Source of the DNA: Proteles cristata cristata
Lineage: Eukaryota > Chordata > Mammalia > Carnivora > Hyaenidae
Length of the DNA stretch: 64,000 nt
Direction: 5' to 3'
NCBI GenBank assembly: GCA_017311185.1
Contig: JAESUZ010003161.1
Span: 1,783,501 to 1,847,500, forward strand
In this document: positions 23,961 through 34,790 of the stretch, piece after piece
Layout of the letters: each line of letters begins with the position of its first letter
How positions within the stretch are numbered: the first letter of the stretch is position 1
Made by a program: the position numbers and the translations under genes
Notes under the pieces: model-generated
Databases searched by the model: none
The model's input: only the letters and a program-made list of their open reading frames with translations
Told to the model about the DNA's origin: nothing

Positions 23961-24444
23961 TATCTAAAAAATTGCTTTAGGGAAAGGTCCTCCTTCTATC
24001 TGTGTTTAGAGAGTTCCATTTCTATAACTTTGACATTGGGCCAAGACCTGGAAAGGTGATAACATGTGAAATATCCATACGGTATTTTTTCTCTTATTGA
24101 CCATATAGTGTATAGGCATAAACCCAATGAACACTCAGAGTCGATGTGTGTTGAGTTGGATTTTTATTATTGTTTGTCCAGTGAAGCTACTCCAGCGTTG
24201 TGGCCATCCAGCCCCTAGAAGACAGGTCACTTTTATTCTCCTTTCTTGTTCCCCACTAGTTCGAAAGCATATAATTATTTTAGTCTTTCTGGTTTGCAAT
24301 ATTGTGAGTTCAGGGACTTGTGGTATTAAATTTGCCAAGTAAAATTAAGGCAGGGGGGAGTCCAACCATCAAAACGTATGGTTAAACTAGAAATATTTAT
24401 GGAAGCAAAGACTGCATCTTGCAGTTACGAGGCAGCCTGTTATT

Positions 24445-24600
24445 AGGGATATGATGTCTGACTTTAAGAGCGGGGTTATAGTTCTTATTTCTGTCTGATA
24501 TAATGGTGTGACCTTAGGCAAGACACTTCAGCTTCCTGAGTCTGAATTTGCTTATCTTTATTAGGCAAGGATTCAAAAGGATTAATTTAAAATTCCATAG
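24445..24600 (+). mobile_element. MIR fragment
   Basis: Sense MIR core: GTGTGACCTTAGGCAAGACA, CTTCAGCTTCCTGAGTCTGA, TTTGCTTATCTTTATTAGGC. Confidence 0.75.
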
Positions 24601-25269
24601 CATTATTTTAGACAAAACTAACCCAAGTGTCTAGACTACCCCAGTGCTTTAGGCTTGATAGTCACCCTAGTGTTGAGTTGTTTTCCTCAAGCAGTCCTAA
24701 TTTATGCATGTTCCCAAGCAGAGTGCCAACGGGTAACCAGATTTCTCTCTGGGACCCATATGGTTAAGGTGTCGGCTATGTTGTTTTTGTTCTTTCCCCA
24801 CACTGGATGGTTCTCACGGTATTCTTCTTCCTCCCTCCTACCTCCCTCCCCCAAGAACACGTGAGAAATGAGGATGAGTATAAATATGTGGCTATAACTT
24901 CGTCTGAGGCGTGCCTATTTGTCTGAGATGTTCCTATTTCACTCAATAAGAAACGGTCTCTCTCATGTCAGTCTTTCAGGTTCCTTTATCTGCCACTGAC
25001 CTTTTCTACCTAAATTTCACATGTAACTTCACTTTAACTCATTCTCCAAATTCAACATCACTGACTCAGATGAACAACAACCTGGCTTCTGTAGGGTTAA
25101 ACATGTGATCTATCCAGATGTCCCAAAAGTCCCACATACACACACATTCCTCTTCATTCCGTTCCCAATAACGTATGTATTTTATATTCCTTCATTTACA
25201 ACCAATCAGGGCTTAATCCTTAAAATAAGGAAAGGAGGGTTATTTCTTTATTCTTTGACTCATTATGTG
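24601..25269. other. Unique sequence, nothing recognised
   Basis: Contains a C/T-rich stretch (TTCTTCCTCCCTCCTACCTC at 24823) but no recognised element or gene. Confidence 0.5.
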
Positions 25270-25450
25270 ACTTGGTACTCCTCTTACTCTCATGTTGCCT
25301 AGTAAATATCTCCTTCATAGCACACGCCATGTCTAACTCCCCTAATAGACCATGAGGTTGTCAGAGGCTCTGTGTTTTATTCCTATTAGATTCATCACCT
25401 AACATAAGCACTTGACTTGTTGAACAAATGACTGAATGGATGGATGACTA
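25270..25450 (+). mobile_element. L2 3' end, sense
   Basis: CTAATAGACCATGAGGTTGT ... CATCACCTAACATAAGCACT ... GTTGAACAAATGACTGAATG follows the L2 3' UTR and terminal repeats. Confidence 0.65.
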
Positions 25451-25797
25451 TGTAACCCTTCCCAACAACAACGGCTTTTAAAAATATTTATGTAACTGAA
25501 CTGTTACTGTAAATTTATATGTGAAATGACGAGAGGGGACCACTTGAAACTTAAAGCAAGATTGCTTTCAAACTTTTCATTCAGGTTCAGGAGACAGCGA
25601 GGTCCTGGAAGCCAGGAGAAAGGGACAGACTTCTATCAGAACAACATGAACTCCAATGTGGCTCACCATAAAATGGCGAAGAGATTGTTTCAGTCATGAC
25701 CTCAGCTACTCAGCTTCAGAACAATCTCAGGATAACAGAGGAATGGTAGTCTCAGCTCATGTTTCAGAGAGTCTCTAAACAAAGCAATGAAAAGAAA

Positions 25798-25925
25798 GTA
25801 AGCTAACATTTACTGTCTGCTTAGGCAAGCTACTAGAACTGTCAAACTTTAATTTTATAAAAACACCCTGAGAGCTAAAATTAACTGATATCATTATTTT
25901 CTACGCAAAGCTAATGAAAGGTACA
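25798..25925 (-). mobile_element. MIR fragment
   Basis: Antisense MIR: GCTAACATTTACTGTCTGCT, then ATAAAAACACCCTGAGAGCT and a CTGATATCATTATTTTCTAC pattern. Moderately diverged. Confidence 0.55.
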
Positions 25926-25959
25926 TGTTAATGGCTCTCCAAGATGCCAATCATATCCT

Positions 25960-26178
25960 TTTTTAAAAAAGAAGTTATTTATTTAAGTTTATTTATTTGG
26001 GGGGGTTGGGGAGGGTTTGAGAGGAGGGAGGGAGAGAGAGAGAGAGAGAATTCCAAGCAGGCTCTGCACTGTCAGCCCAGAGCCTGAATCAAGGCTTGAA
26101 CTCAGGAACCATGAACTCATGACCTGAACTAAAACCAAGAGCCAGATAATTAACTGACTGAACCATCCAAGTGCCCCA
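25960..26178 (-). mobile_element. Felid tRNA-Lys SINE
   Basis: Antisense copy with a G7 run and (GGGA)-rich body; the head ends ACCATCCAAGTGCCCC. Flanks GCCAATCATATCCTT and GCTAATCATATCTT form an eroded duplication. Confidence 0.94.
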
Positions 26179-26308
26179 AAGCTAATCATATCTTAACCCC
26201 TCCTAGGATTTTATACTTTGAACTGTGTAGGAAATGGGAACGATACACAGCTATGATGTTTTTTCCAACTTTGAAACTAAAGCTATAGAAATAAAAGGCA
26301 GTTACTTT

Positions 26309-26528
26309 TTTTTAAAATTTTTTAATGTTTTATTTATCTCTAGGAGAGAGAGAGACAGCGTGAACAGGGGAGGGTCAGAGAGAGGGGGAGTCACAGACTG
26401 AAACAGGCTCCAGGCTCTGAGCTGGCAGTCAGCAGAGAGCCCGACGCGGGGCTCGAACCCATGAACGGAGAGATCATGACCTAAGCGAAAGTCGGATGCT
26501 TAACCGACTAAACCACCCAGGCGCTCCC
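26309..26528 (-). mobile_element. Young-cohort felid SINE
   Basis: Antisense with TTTATCTCTAG|GAGAGAG, GGGTCAGAGAGAGG, AGTCACAGACTGAAAC and a strong B box (GCTCGAACCC). The flanks GGCAGTTACTTTTT and GCGGTTATCTTTTT form an imperfect duplication, making it older than the other members of the cohort. Confidence 0.95.
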
Positions 26529-26529
26529 G

Positions 26530-28200
26530 CGGTTATCTTTTTACACAGGGAGTGAAATGGCTTATAATCTTTAAAATAGCTTTAAATATACCAAATGGTT
26601 CTAGAGTCCATACACTAAGAACTGTTATTTATGCTAATTTTCTCTTAAATTTCATTATTTATTATCCAGAAAAAACCTTTAGAGTGGTTTTTCTTCACCT
26701 ATAACATACTGATGATATAAATCACCACACTTGAAGGAGGTCAGAGAAACACTAACCATTCTCACCATTGGTTTTAGCATCAGTTATATAGAGTCAAAAT
26801 CATAAAAAAGAGAACATAACAAACACGATGTGCAAAGGATCAGAGTCTCAGTTCAGAGACACCAGCCGCGGAGCCCTGCTGACTCTCCAGGAAAATAAAT
26901 GAAACCAGTGAATCGTATTTTAAAAACAAAAGAAGACAATAACTTAGAACCTCTAGAAATGGTCCAAATGACCAAGAGCAAACAAAGAAGAAAAAAACAT
27001 TTATTGGAGAAAACCTGCTAAAACTCAGTAAGAACAGTGAGAGTCCGTGGCATTTGGGCCCTGGCCCCTCTCTCCCTCCCCACGCCCAGCTCATCCTGAC
27101 AGAAGTGCCAATCCAGGTAAATGGGGCCAAGAATATGGGTGCCCCCTCCCCTCAGCTTCCCATCAAGGGTACTGCATTTTATTGGGAGGGTCAGGTTATC
27201 AGCATTTCTCATCCCCTCTGACTTTAAGTTGAAGAGGGTAAATTCCAGGTGTTACAGAGAGGTTGGAGGCTGCCTTTCTGCCTCCAGCCCCCACTCAAAG
27301 TATGGAGGTTCTCCTCCAGGCTGTGACTGGCAGGACCCCTGGGATTCCTATTGCTCTGACATCAACTCAAACATAGGAGAGAATTTCCACACCATCACAG
27401 TGAGGCCCTAAGGCCAGAGGACCTGACACTAACTGCTCATCCAGCCCTAGGTTGAGAAACTTGGCTCAGATGGAAACAAAGAAAAGAGACCTCTGAAGCT
27501 CTCCCCAGAGAAATTGCCTTTATTTCATTGGGTGAAATTCAAGCCTAAGGGTGTTCTTGAAGGCAACAGGCCCTCTTAATGGGGAGGAAAAAGCATAAAC
27601 ATAGAATAGTTCCTTCACTAAAGCAAACAGAGAAAGAGACATCAAAAAGTACCCTCCTCAGGTCAGAACAATGACAAAGACGAAGCCTGCCTGAATTTCA
27701 TTGGTTTAGACTACAAAGTAACTCATGTCCCAGGGCACTGTCAAAACCTGCTGGTGATTAGTAGAGCCTGACAGGTGGATGATATAGCAAATGAGTCAGG
27801 TTTAAAAGAGAGAGCAGCAAAGACGACTTCAAAGGGAGTCCTGCTAATACCCAGGTAACTGTGTGTACGCCCAAGACAATGCCCACTTAAACACCAAAGG
27901 TTTCCTATTTGGGTGGGGGGGAGTTCTCTGCAATAGTCTAGCATATCATTAAACAAATAAACAAACAAATAGCAACAACAAACAAGCCTCAGAGGAGAGA
28001 AGGGGAATCATTAATATTTTCCTAGGACTGGGGACGATAGGAAGAGGGTGAGGGTGACAGATCAGGGGTGGGGGCTTTCTTTTTAGGGTCATGCAAATGT
28101 TCTAAAGTTGATTGTGGTCATGGTTGAAGAACTCTGTGAATACAGTAAAGGCCAAGGGTGAATTGTATGGTACGTGAATTATATTTCAATGAAGATGTTT
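26530..28200. other. Unassigned; possible old L1-type repeat at 26840-27960
   Basis: The block is GC-richer than its flanks. Some phrases (ATTGGAGAAAACCTGCTAAA, GAACAGTGAGAGTCCGTGGC) feel repeat-like, but I cannot name a family. Open frames of 60-96 codons on both strands overlap each other and have no domain. Confidence 0.3.
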
Positions 28201-28213
28201 TTAAGAGATTCGA

Positions 28214-28447
28214 GTGTTGCCAGGGTGGCTTATTTGGTGAAGTGTCAGACTCTTGATTTCAGCTCAGGTCATTATCTCTGGGTTCGTGGGTTCAGGCCCT
28301 ACACCGGGCTCTGAGCTGACAGTGCGGAGCCTGCTTGGGATTCTCTCTCTCACCCTCTGTCCCTCTTTCCCATCCCCACTTATTCTTGCCTGCTCTCTCT
28401 CTCTCTCTCTCTCTCAAAATAAATAAAAATTTTTAAAAAAAGGAAAA
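28214..28447 (+). mobile_element. Felid tRNA-Lys SINE, diverged head
   Basis: Sense copy. The head is eroded (GTTGCCAGGGTGGCTTATTT), the B box is present, and the (CT)n tract is expanded before AAATAAATAAAAA. The duplication AAGAGATTCGA / AAGAGCTTCAA flanks it. Confidence 0.9.
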
Positions 28448-28459
28448 AAGAGCTTCAAA

Positions 28460-28985
28460 AGTCCTTTTTAGGTATAAAAAGTGACAATCAACCCTCAAAT
28501 GTTCTAAAGTGTATTTAGACTGCAAAGCAGAAGAGATATTTTTCAGACAACGTCAAAATTATAAACTTGCCTGGATTTATTCAAACAGTTTGGCAGAGCA
28601 CCAAATGGGAATTGGGTTCTGAGCTGATGTTCAGCCAGCATTTCCAGTGACCAGCAGTGATGATGTCAGGATGACACATCATTTGCCGTGTTTGTTACTG
28701 ATTGAAATAAACACTCTTGCCTGTGGGCCATGCATTGGACATGTGAAATCTCCCCAAGTCAGCTGTGTTATGAACTCCATAAACCTGTGTGTTTTATCAC
28801 TAATCTCACAGTGACCTTATGCCCGTGAACATCAGACCAGTAAGAAAGATGAAAGATTTTGGGTGAGTGAATCTAATTAGAAACATGCATGACCTTGTTT
28901 AAACTGCATGACCTTGTTTAAAAAAAGCTTGCAATTTTCTAGTGATGTCCATCTTTTGATTGCTATTTTTTGAATGTATTAATTC
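28460..28985. other. Unique sequence with a 19-bp tandem duplication
   Basis: GCATGACCTTGTTTAAA occurs at 28887-28903 and again at 28906-28922. No gene is visible. The stretch 28600-28800 looks single-copy and uneroded but shows no specific motif. Confidence 0.5.
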
Positions 28986-28994
28986 AAAGGCTTT

Positions 28995-29176
28995 TTTAAC
29001 GTTTATTTATTTATTTTGAGGGAGAGAGAGTGTTCACACACAGGGGAAGGGCAGAGAGAGAGAGAGAGAATTCCAAGCAGAGTCAGACAGGGGCTCAATC
29101 CCATTAACCGTGAGATTATGACCTGAGCAGAAACCAAGAGTCAGAGACTCGATGGACTGAGCCGTCCAGGCACCTC
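28995..29176 (-). mobile_element. Felid SINE with internal deletion
   Basis: Antisense copy lacking the middle part that normally holds the CTCCAGGCTCTGAGC stretch. It runs from GAGAATTCCAAGCAG straight to AGTCAGACAGGGGCTC. Flanks CAAAGGCTTTTTT and CGAAGGTTTCTTT are an imperfect duplication. Confidence 0.91.
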
Positions 29177-29434
29177 TCGAAGGTTTCTTTGCCTCTTGTT
29201 AATTTGCTTCTTCAAAATGGAAACCTCTTGTCCTGCTCCTAGCTCTTCCACAGCTGGGTCAAATGGCCTTGGTGAGGGTCATTCTAACTTGAATGGGAGG
29301 GTTTTATAGTCAGTCTCTGTTCCTTTTTTAGCCTTGACTGAGGAAAGCTGTATTTCTGCGAAGAAGGTGATATTCTGTGACTATCACTGTGGCGTGTGGG
29401 GCATATTTAGGTTATCAAAATGAACAGCAAAATC

Positions 29435-29580
29435 AGTATCAGTCATCAAGATGGCACTCATCAATCATCCAAGATCATTAATTCACCACATGGTAGGCAT
29501 AGTGCCAGGCCTTAAGGACATGGCAGTGACTAAATGGACATGGCACCCACACCCAGGGAATGCACCATCTAGTGGTGTTG
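29435..29580 (-). mobile_element. L2 3' fragment, antisense
   Basis: CACATGGTAGGCATAGTGCC, AGGCCTTAAGGACATGGCAG and AGGGAATGCACCATCTAGTG follow the antisense L2 3' UTR. The remaining sequence from 29180 to 29860 is unrecognised. Confidence 0.6.
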
Positions 29581-29877
29581 CCCATATGGGCAACTCAAAC
29601 TGTCCACCTGATAAGATGTTTCAGGTATTGCTCCAATGTTTATGCAGTTTGCCTTTCTTTCAACTAAAGGGAAAGAATATTCCAAGTCTTTGTATTCAGA
29701 GGAATGTCCATTATCATTTCTCTGTATGTCTGTTCAAAAGAGTTTAGAAAAAGAATATAATGAATTGGAGGTGTTTACACAACCATGACATAATAGAATA
29801 CATTCTGATGCAAAATTACCAACACCTTTGCTTGTCATTTACCCTACAGTATGTGTGAAATTAAAACATACCTATGA

Positions 29878-30139
29878 GGGGAGCCTGGGTGGCTTAGTCA
29901 GTTAAGCGTCCGACTTTCGCTTAGGTCATGATCTCGCGGATCGTGGGTTCGAGCCCCGCGTGGGGCTCTGTGCTGACTGCCAGCTCAGAGCCTGGAGCTT
30001 GTTTCAGTCTGTGACTCCCTCTCGCTTTGACCCTCCCCTGCTCACGCTGTCTCTCTCTCTCTCTTTCTCTCCTAGAAATAAATAAAACGTTAAAAAAATA
30101 AAAAAATTAAATTAAATTAAAAAAATAAAAATAAAAAAA
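29878..30139 (+). mobile_element. Young felid SINE with long A-rich tail
   Basis: Sense young-cohort copy. The head is GGGAGCCTGGGTGGCTTAG and the tail extends as (AAATT)/(AAAAT) repeats to 30139. The perfect 16-bp duplication TAAAACATACCTATGA lies at 29862-29877 and 30140-30155. Confidence 0.97.
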
Positions 30140-30422
30140 TAAAACATACCTATGAAAGGATTTTCCTTTAACTTTCAAATTCTCAAAACTCTCTTATAAT
30201 TCCTCATTACAAAATAAAATTGTAATATTAGAAGTTATTGACAAACAGTTATAATTTTTAAAAGCATTTTGGGAAGACAAAAGTGTCAGAGTAATGGATA
30301 AATCACAGCAAAGGAAATGGGGAGGAAAATTTTAAGTGAGGTAGAAAGAGGCAAATATGTATCTTACTGACTGGGTAATAAGGTTAATAAATTATGGATT
30401 TTTCCACTACACTGAATTTCTT

Positions 30423-30652
30423 TTTTTTTTTTTAATTTTTTTTTCATGTTTTACTTATTTCTAGGAGAGAGAGAGAGAGACAGTGCGAGCAGGGGAGGGT
30501 CAGAGAGAGAGGGAGTCACAGACTGAAACAGGCTCCAGGCTCCGAGCTGGCAGTCAGCACAGAGCCCGACGCGGGGCTCGAACCCACGAACTGCGAGATC
30601 ATGACTTAAGCGAAAGTCGGACGCTTAACCAACTAAGCCACCCAGGCGCCCC
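30423..30652 (-). mobile_element. Young felid SINE with perfect 20-bp TSD
   Basis: Antisense, near-consensus. The 20-bp flank at 30403-30422 is repeated identically at 30653-30672, one of the longest duplications in the window. CTAG at 30461-30464 follows a T-rich tract. Confidence 0.97.
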
Positions 30653-30762
30653 TCCACTACACTGAATTTCTTAAGCTGGTTCTTGTGAAAAACAAGAAAT
30701 CAAAAATTATTGATAGCACTCTAGCAACAACCAAACGTCAAACTATCAAAAACAGAAGGGGA

Positions 30763-30933
30763 GGGGCTCAGTCGGTTGAGCATCCCATTTCAGCTCAGGT
30801 CATGATCTCAGGGTTTCTGAGTTCGATCCCCACGTTGGGTTCACTGCTGTCTACTCAGAGCCTGCTTCAGCCTCTCTCTGCCCCTCCTCCGCTTGTGCCC
30901 TCTCTCAAAAATAAATAAATGTTAAAAAAAAAA
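30763..30933 (+). mobile_element. Felid SINE, 5' shortened
   Basis: Starts at GGGGCTCAGTCGGTTGAGC, lacking the first head bases GCGCCTGGGTG. The body is shortened, ending AAATAAATAAATGTTAAAA. Flanks AACAGAAGGGGAG / AATAGAAGGGGGG bound it. Confidence 0.9.
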
Positions 30934-31158
30934 TAGAAGGGGGGAAAACCCCAAAGGAGTCTCTACCACACTGTTCTAAAGAGTTGCAAGTGGCAGAGGG
31001 TATCCGCCAACTCCCTTTTACTCATTACAGACTCACCTTTTAGGACGAACCCTGGTGCGGGTCTCCAGCCTCTACCCGATGTCACATCAGGCTCCCTTGG
31101 AGTCGGTTTGGCTCCAGGCTCCGTCTCATCACCAGTGCACTCCAATTTTAACAGATCT

Positions 31159-31347
31159 TTTTTAAAAAAATGTTTATTCATTTTTAAAGAGAGAGAAACA
31201 CAGAGAGAGGGAGACACAGAATTCAAAGCAGGCTCTAGGCTCTGGGCTGTCAGCCCAGAGCCGGACGCGGGGCTCAAACCCACGAACTGTGAGATCATGA
31301 CCTGAGCTGAAGTCGGTCGCTTAACCGACTGAGCCACCCAGGCGCCC
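31159..31347 (-). mobile_element. Felid tRNA-Lys SINE (older cohort)
   Basis: Antisense with a well-preserved head (GAGCCACCCAGGCGCCC). The duplication CAATTTTAACAGATCT (31143-31158) and CAATTTTAAAAGATCT (31348-31363) differs at one base. Confidence 0.96.
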
Positions 31348-31423
31348 CAATTTTAAAAGATCTTAAAGATTTGTTTCCAAACGTCTTTCTATAAAATTTT
31401 TTAAAATACTGCTTTTCTTTTTA

Positions 31424-31500
31424 AATCTATGTAATACTAAAAAATTAAAAAAATGAATCTATGTAGTACTTTATTTTTAAATAAATGTATGTAGTACTGA
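31424..31500. repeat. Short local duplications
   Basis: Variants of CTATGTAATACT / CTATGTAGTACT / GTATGTAGTACT recur three times at roughly 30-bp spacing, separated by A/T runs. Confidence 0.65.
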
Positions 31501-31671
31501 GAAGCATAGATAACTCAGTCCATACTAAATGGCTATATTAAGGACTTATCTATCAATTTTTACTTTGTTGAGTTTTTTTTTTTTTTAAGGCATGATAGGT
31601 GTTAAATTTTGTGAAATGCCTTTCTTGCAAGTATGAAGAACAGAAATGCCCATAAGATTTTTCAAATTTTA

Positions 31672-31870
31672 GGGGAGCCTGGGTGGCTTAGACAGTTAAG
31701 CCTACAACTTTAGCTCAGGTCATGATCTCATGGTTTGTGATGCTGAGTTTGGGCTTTGCACTGACAGTGTGGAGCCTGCTTGCGATTTCTCTCTCTCTCT
31801 TTCTCTCTCTCTTTCTCCCTCTCCCTCACACTTTCTCTCTCTCTCAAAATAAATAAATAAACTCTAAAAA
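31672..31870 (+). mobile_element. Felid SINE inside an eroded L1
   Basis: Sense copy with a damaged B box (GTTTGTGATGCTGAG) and expanded CTCTTT repeats. Duplicated flank: AAGATTTTTCAAATTTTA before and AAGATTTTAAAAATTTTA after. Confidence 0.93.
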
Positions 31871-31889
31871 AAGATTTTAAAAATTTTAA

Positions 31890-32800
31890 CTCAATAATGT
31901 TCAATTTTATTAATGCATTTCCAATATTTAACCATTCCTAGAGTAATCTACTTGGTCAGTATGTATAGTTTTTTAATACATTGCTGAATTCTATTTGCTA
32001 GTAATTGATCTAAAATTTCTATACAGATATTACCAGGTAAGATAGTTCACTTTTCTCTTTTTGGTGGAATCTTTCAAGTTTTAGGGGAAAACCTTTTACT
32101 CACTCTATAAAATAAATGTAAAAGTGTTACCTGTTTTTCCTTGCATTGGAATAATTAAGAGCATTGACATGATATGATTTTTACAATCTACGTTGGAGGA
32201 TGAATCAAGTCTTCTAGGACACCATCAAAGTTTGGATCCTTTTAATTACTTTCTCTTTTATTCTGTGGCAACTAACTGGTCTCTTTAGGCTTTTTCTCAA
32301 CCGGGGTCAATTTGAGTCAGAAGTATTTTCCTATAAAAGTATCCATTTTATTAAATTTTAAAAGACATTTTCTTAGGGTTTTAAAAATTACTTAAAATGT
32401 TGGAAACAGGGGTGCCTGGGTGGCTTAGTCGGTTAATCGTCCGACTTTGGCTTAGGTCATGATCTCGCAGTTCGTGGGTTCAGGCCCCGCGTCGGGCTCT
32501 GTGCTGACTGCCAGCTCAGAGCCTGGAGCCTGTTTCAGTCTGTGACTCCCTCTCTCTCTGACCCTCCCCTGCTCATGCTGTCTCTCTCTGTCTCCTAGAA
32601 ATAAATAAAACATTTTTTTTTAAATGTTGGAAACAACATAGAACATGGGCATAAATCTTACTCTTGATATTTCACTAGGCCCACTAGATCTATGATCATC
32701 TCTGCCTAGCTGCTACTTTTTAAAATTATTGGTATTATATTCTTTGTTTTAATATATTCCACTTTAACTTTTACTAATTTATGATAGCCAAATTTGCTTA
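31890..32800 (-). mobile_element. Old L1 ORF2 remnant, antisense, split by a SINE
   Basis: Heavily decayed antisense L1 ORF2. Recognisable stretches in order are CTACTTGGTCAGTATGTATA, TTGCTGAATTCTATTTGCTA, ACTAACTGGTCTCTTTAGGC and TCCTATAAAAGTATCCATTT. They fall in the order expected of an antisense reverse-transcriptase region. The young SINE 32409-32621 interrupts it. Confidence 0.6.
32409..32621 (+). mobile_element. Young felid SINE with perfect 14-bp TSD
   Basis: Sense young-cohort copy, head GGTGCCTGGGTGGCTTAGTC, tail CTAGAAATAAATAAAACA. AAATGTTGGAAACA is identical at 32395-32408 and 32622-32635. Confidence 0.97.
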
Positions 32801-34042
32801 TAAATTTTCCATTAATTGGCAGGTTGTCTGTTTATAGGTGGATTTGTATTTTGCTTCTGAACATTTTCAGTGCGAAGAAATCCTAGAAAATACCTGCTAG
32901 ATCTCTTCAATCTTTTCACTTTGGCATATGAAGCAAGAGAAGACAGGTAGCCAAGCTAAATTTAGCGTATCTCTTTTCTAAATCCAAATTGCATTGAAAC
33001 ATTGTTTTTTAGACCTTGATATGCCTAGATAACACCTATGGAATGTATTCTCCCAGTCTTTCCTCCTTTCTGATTCCTGTTTGGAACTTTATCTCTTTTT
33101 ATCTTCCATCTGAAAATGACCTCCCTTTGTCTGTCTACTAGAGAAAGATTACCAACATTTCTAACTTAAAGTCTCTCTTTCCCTCTCTCTTTCTCTCTCC
33201 CTCTCCCCACCACTGTATTTCTTGCTTGAAAACATTTGCTTCCCTAAAATTGCTATTGAATATGAAAGTCACATTTTCCCATTCATGTTGTCAGTGTTTC
33301 ATGATTGGAGAACAAAAAAGGAATCCTCTAGAATTCTTAGCAATCCTTTAGGAAAGCTTGTGACACTATATTTTCATTTTATTTGTTGATAATTATAAGT
33401 GTTCCTTTATATTTTGAGGACTCTAGATCCAGGGATTTTAGGCTGGGAAATAACATGGTAAAACACCCCTTTCCAAGTCATCCTAACAAAAGGAGCACAG
33501 AAACTTGAAGAAGCAGTTTCCAGATAACATGGAAATAGCACAGTTCATTATGTAAGTAGATTTCCCCTGCGCTGGCTTGCGTTAAGATCAGGCATCTGCT
33601 AATTATGCCAGAAGGCAGGACTACAAAGGCCAATTTACATTCTGTTTATGGTGTCCTTGGTTTGTTTCTGAGAACCAAAACAAGATAAAGGGTTACAGAT
33701 GATTTAATTATGGAAAGTCACTGCCTTCCCTTCCCCTGATGGGTGTCAGAGTCTGTGGCTCTGTTTGCCCCACAGCAAGGTCCTGGGCACCCTGGGGAAG
33801 ACTTCCAGGATCCAATGAGCGCAGACTCGGGGCTGGATTGCTTTCTCCACTGACTGACACTGTGCTCAATACACTGAGAAATAAAATGAAACTGGTTGGT
33901 GGACTCCTTCTGGTTAATTGCCTCCTCACTGTGCTCTGTTTACGACTTTAGCCATGTTTAAGTAACACTTCTCTAAAATGCATTCTTGGTGAGTCTGTTT
34001 TCCTTGCAGAGCCCAAATTCTGTCTCACATCATGCACACATG

Positions 34043-34043
<1 letters not shown>
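32801..34043. other. Unique sequence; pyrimidine tract at 33168-33212
   Basis: Mostly single-copy-looking. A CTCT/CCCT tract occupies 33168-33212. The segment 33430-33950 has balanced composition and opposing 70-73-codon frames at about 33708-33951 with no domain. I do not call an exon. Confidence 0.45.

Positions 34044-34105
<62 letters not shown>
34044..34105. repeat. (TG)n microsatellite, about 31 units
   Basis: An uninterrupted TG dinucleotide run of 62 bp, flanked by ACACATGC and ACTTACC. Its length and purity suggest high mutability. The cysteine/valine and threonine/histidine frames across it are artefacts. Confidence 0.98.
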
Positions 34106-34106
<1 letters not shown>

Positions 34107-34141
34107 CTTACCTACAGACTTAATTAAAACTCGATTGTTCA

Positions 34142-34325
34142 GCACCTGGGTGGCTCAGCCAGTTAAGCCCAGGTCATGGTCTAACAGTTCTTGGGTTCGA
34201 AGCCCACATCAGGCTCTCAGCTGTCAGTACAGAGCTTGCTTCAGATCTTCTGTCCCCCCTCTCTCTTCCTCTCTCTCTCTTCCTCAAAAATAGAAAAAAA
34301 TAAACATTACAAATATACAAACAAA
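34142..34325 (+). mobile_element. Felid SINE with head-to-A-box deletion
   Basis: Head AGCACCTGGGTGGCTCAGCC. About 15 bases are missing between GTTAAG and CCCAGGTCATGG, where the copy should read GCGTCCGACT... It ends in TAAACATTACAAATATACAAAC. Flanks ACTCGATTGTTCA / GCTCAATTGTCAA are an eroded duplication. Confidence 0.92.
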
Positions 34326-34609
34326 AAGCTCAATTGTCAAGTGACAATGGGACACAGTGGGTTGCACCCTGGAGCAGGAGCCATATGACCCAGACCCTGC
34401 CTCCAAATTTGACTCTATTTGGCTGAGTGGCCTTGACCAACCCCTTCTGCTTCATTCCCATATTTGAAAAATAGAGTCAACGACAGATATTTCACAAGAA
34501 TATTGCAATTAATAGTGTACATAAAAATGTTCATGAAAACTAAGAAGCCATATAAGAAAGTAAAATCCAATTATCTTTGTAGTTCTTACTTATTTAAGGT
34601 TTGGATATA

Positions 34610-34790
34610 TGCCAGTCAGCTTAAGTATATTTTAAGTATATTAAGGCTTTGAATACTTACAACAACTCTTTGAAATAAGTATTGTTATCCTAATCGGATA
34701 GGAGGGAGAATGAAGTATAAAGAGGTTAAGTAACTTGCTGAAGATCATGCAGCACTGATTTTTTATAGAGCCTGTGTTTTGACCATGACT
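34610..34790 (-). mobile_element. MIR, antisense
   Basis: ACTTACAACAACTCTTTGAA, TAAGTATTGTTATCCTAATC, AAGAGGTTAAGTAACTTGCT and AAGATCATGCAGC are the standard antisense MIR 3'-to-5' landmarks. Confidence 0.85.

Noticed and set aside
28211..32635. CRISPR-like array because of regularly recurring sequences
   Set aside because: Repeats are 200-bp SINEs on alternating strands with target duplications, in a mammalian genome. No short direct repeats with unique spacers.
33739..33951. Possible exon next to an acceptor-like TTTGCCCCACAG
   Set aside because: The open frame starts upstream of the putative acceptor, has no matching donor and no domain. Considered coincidental.
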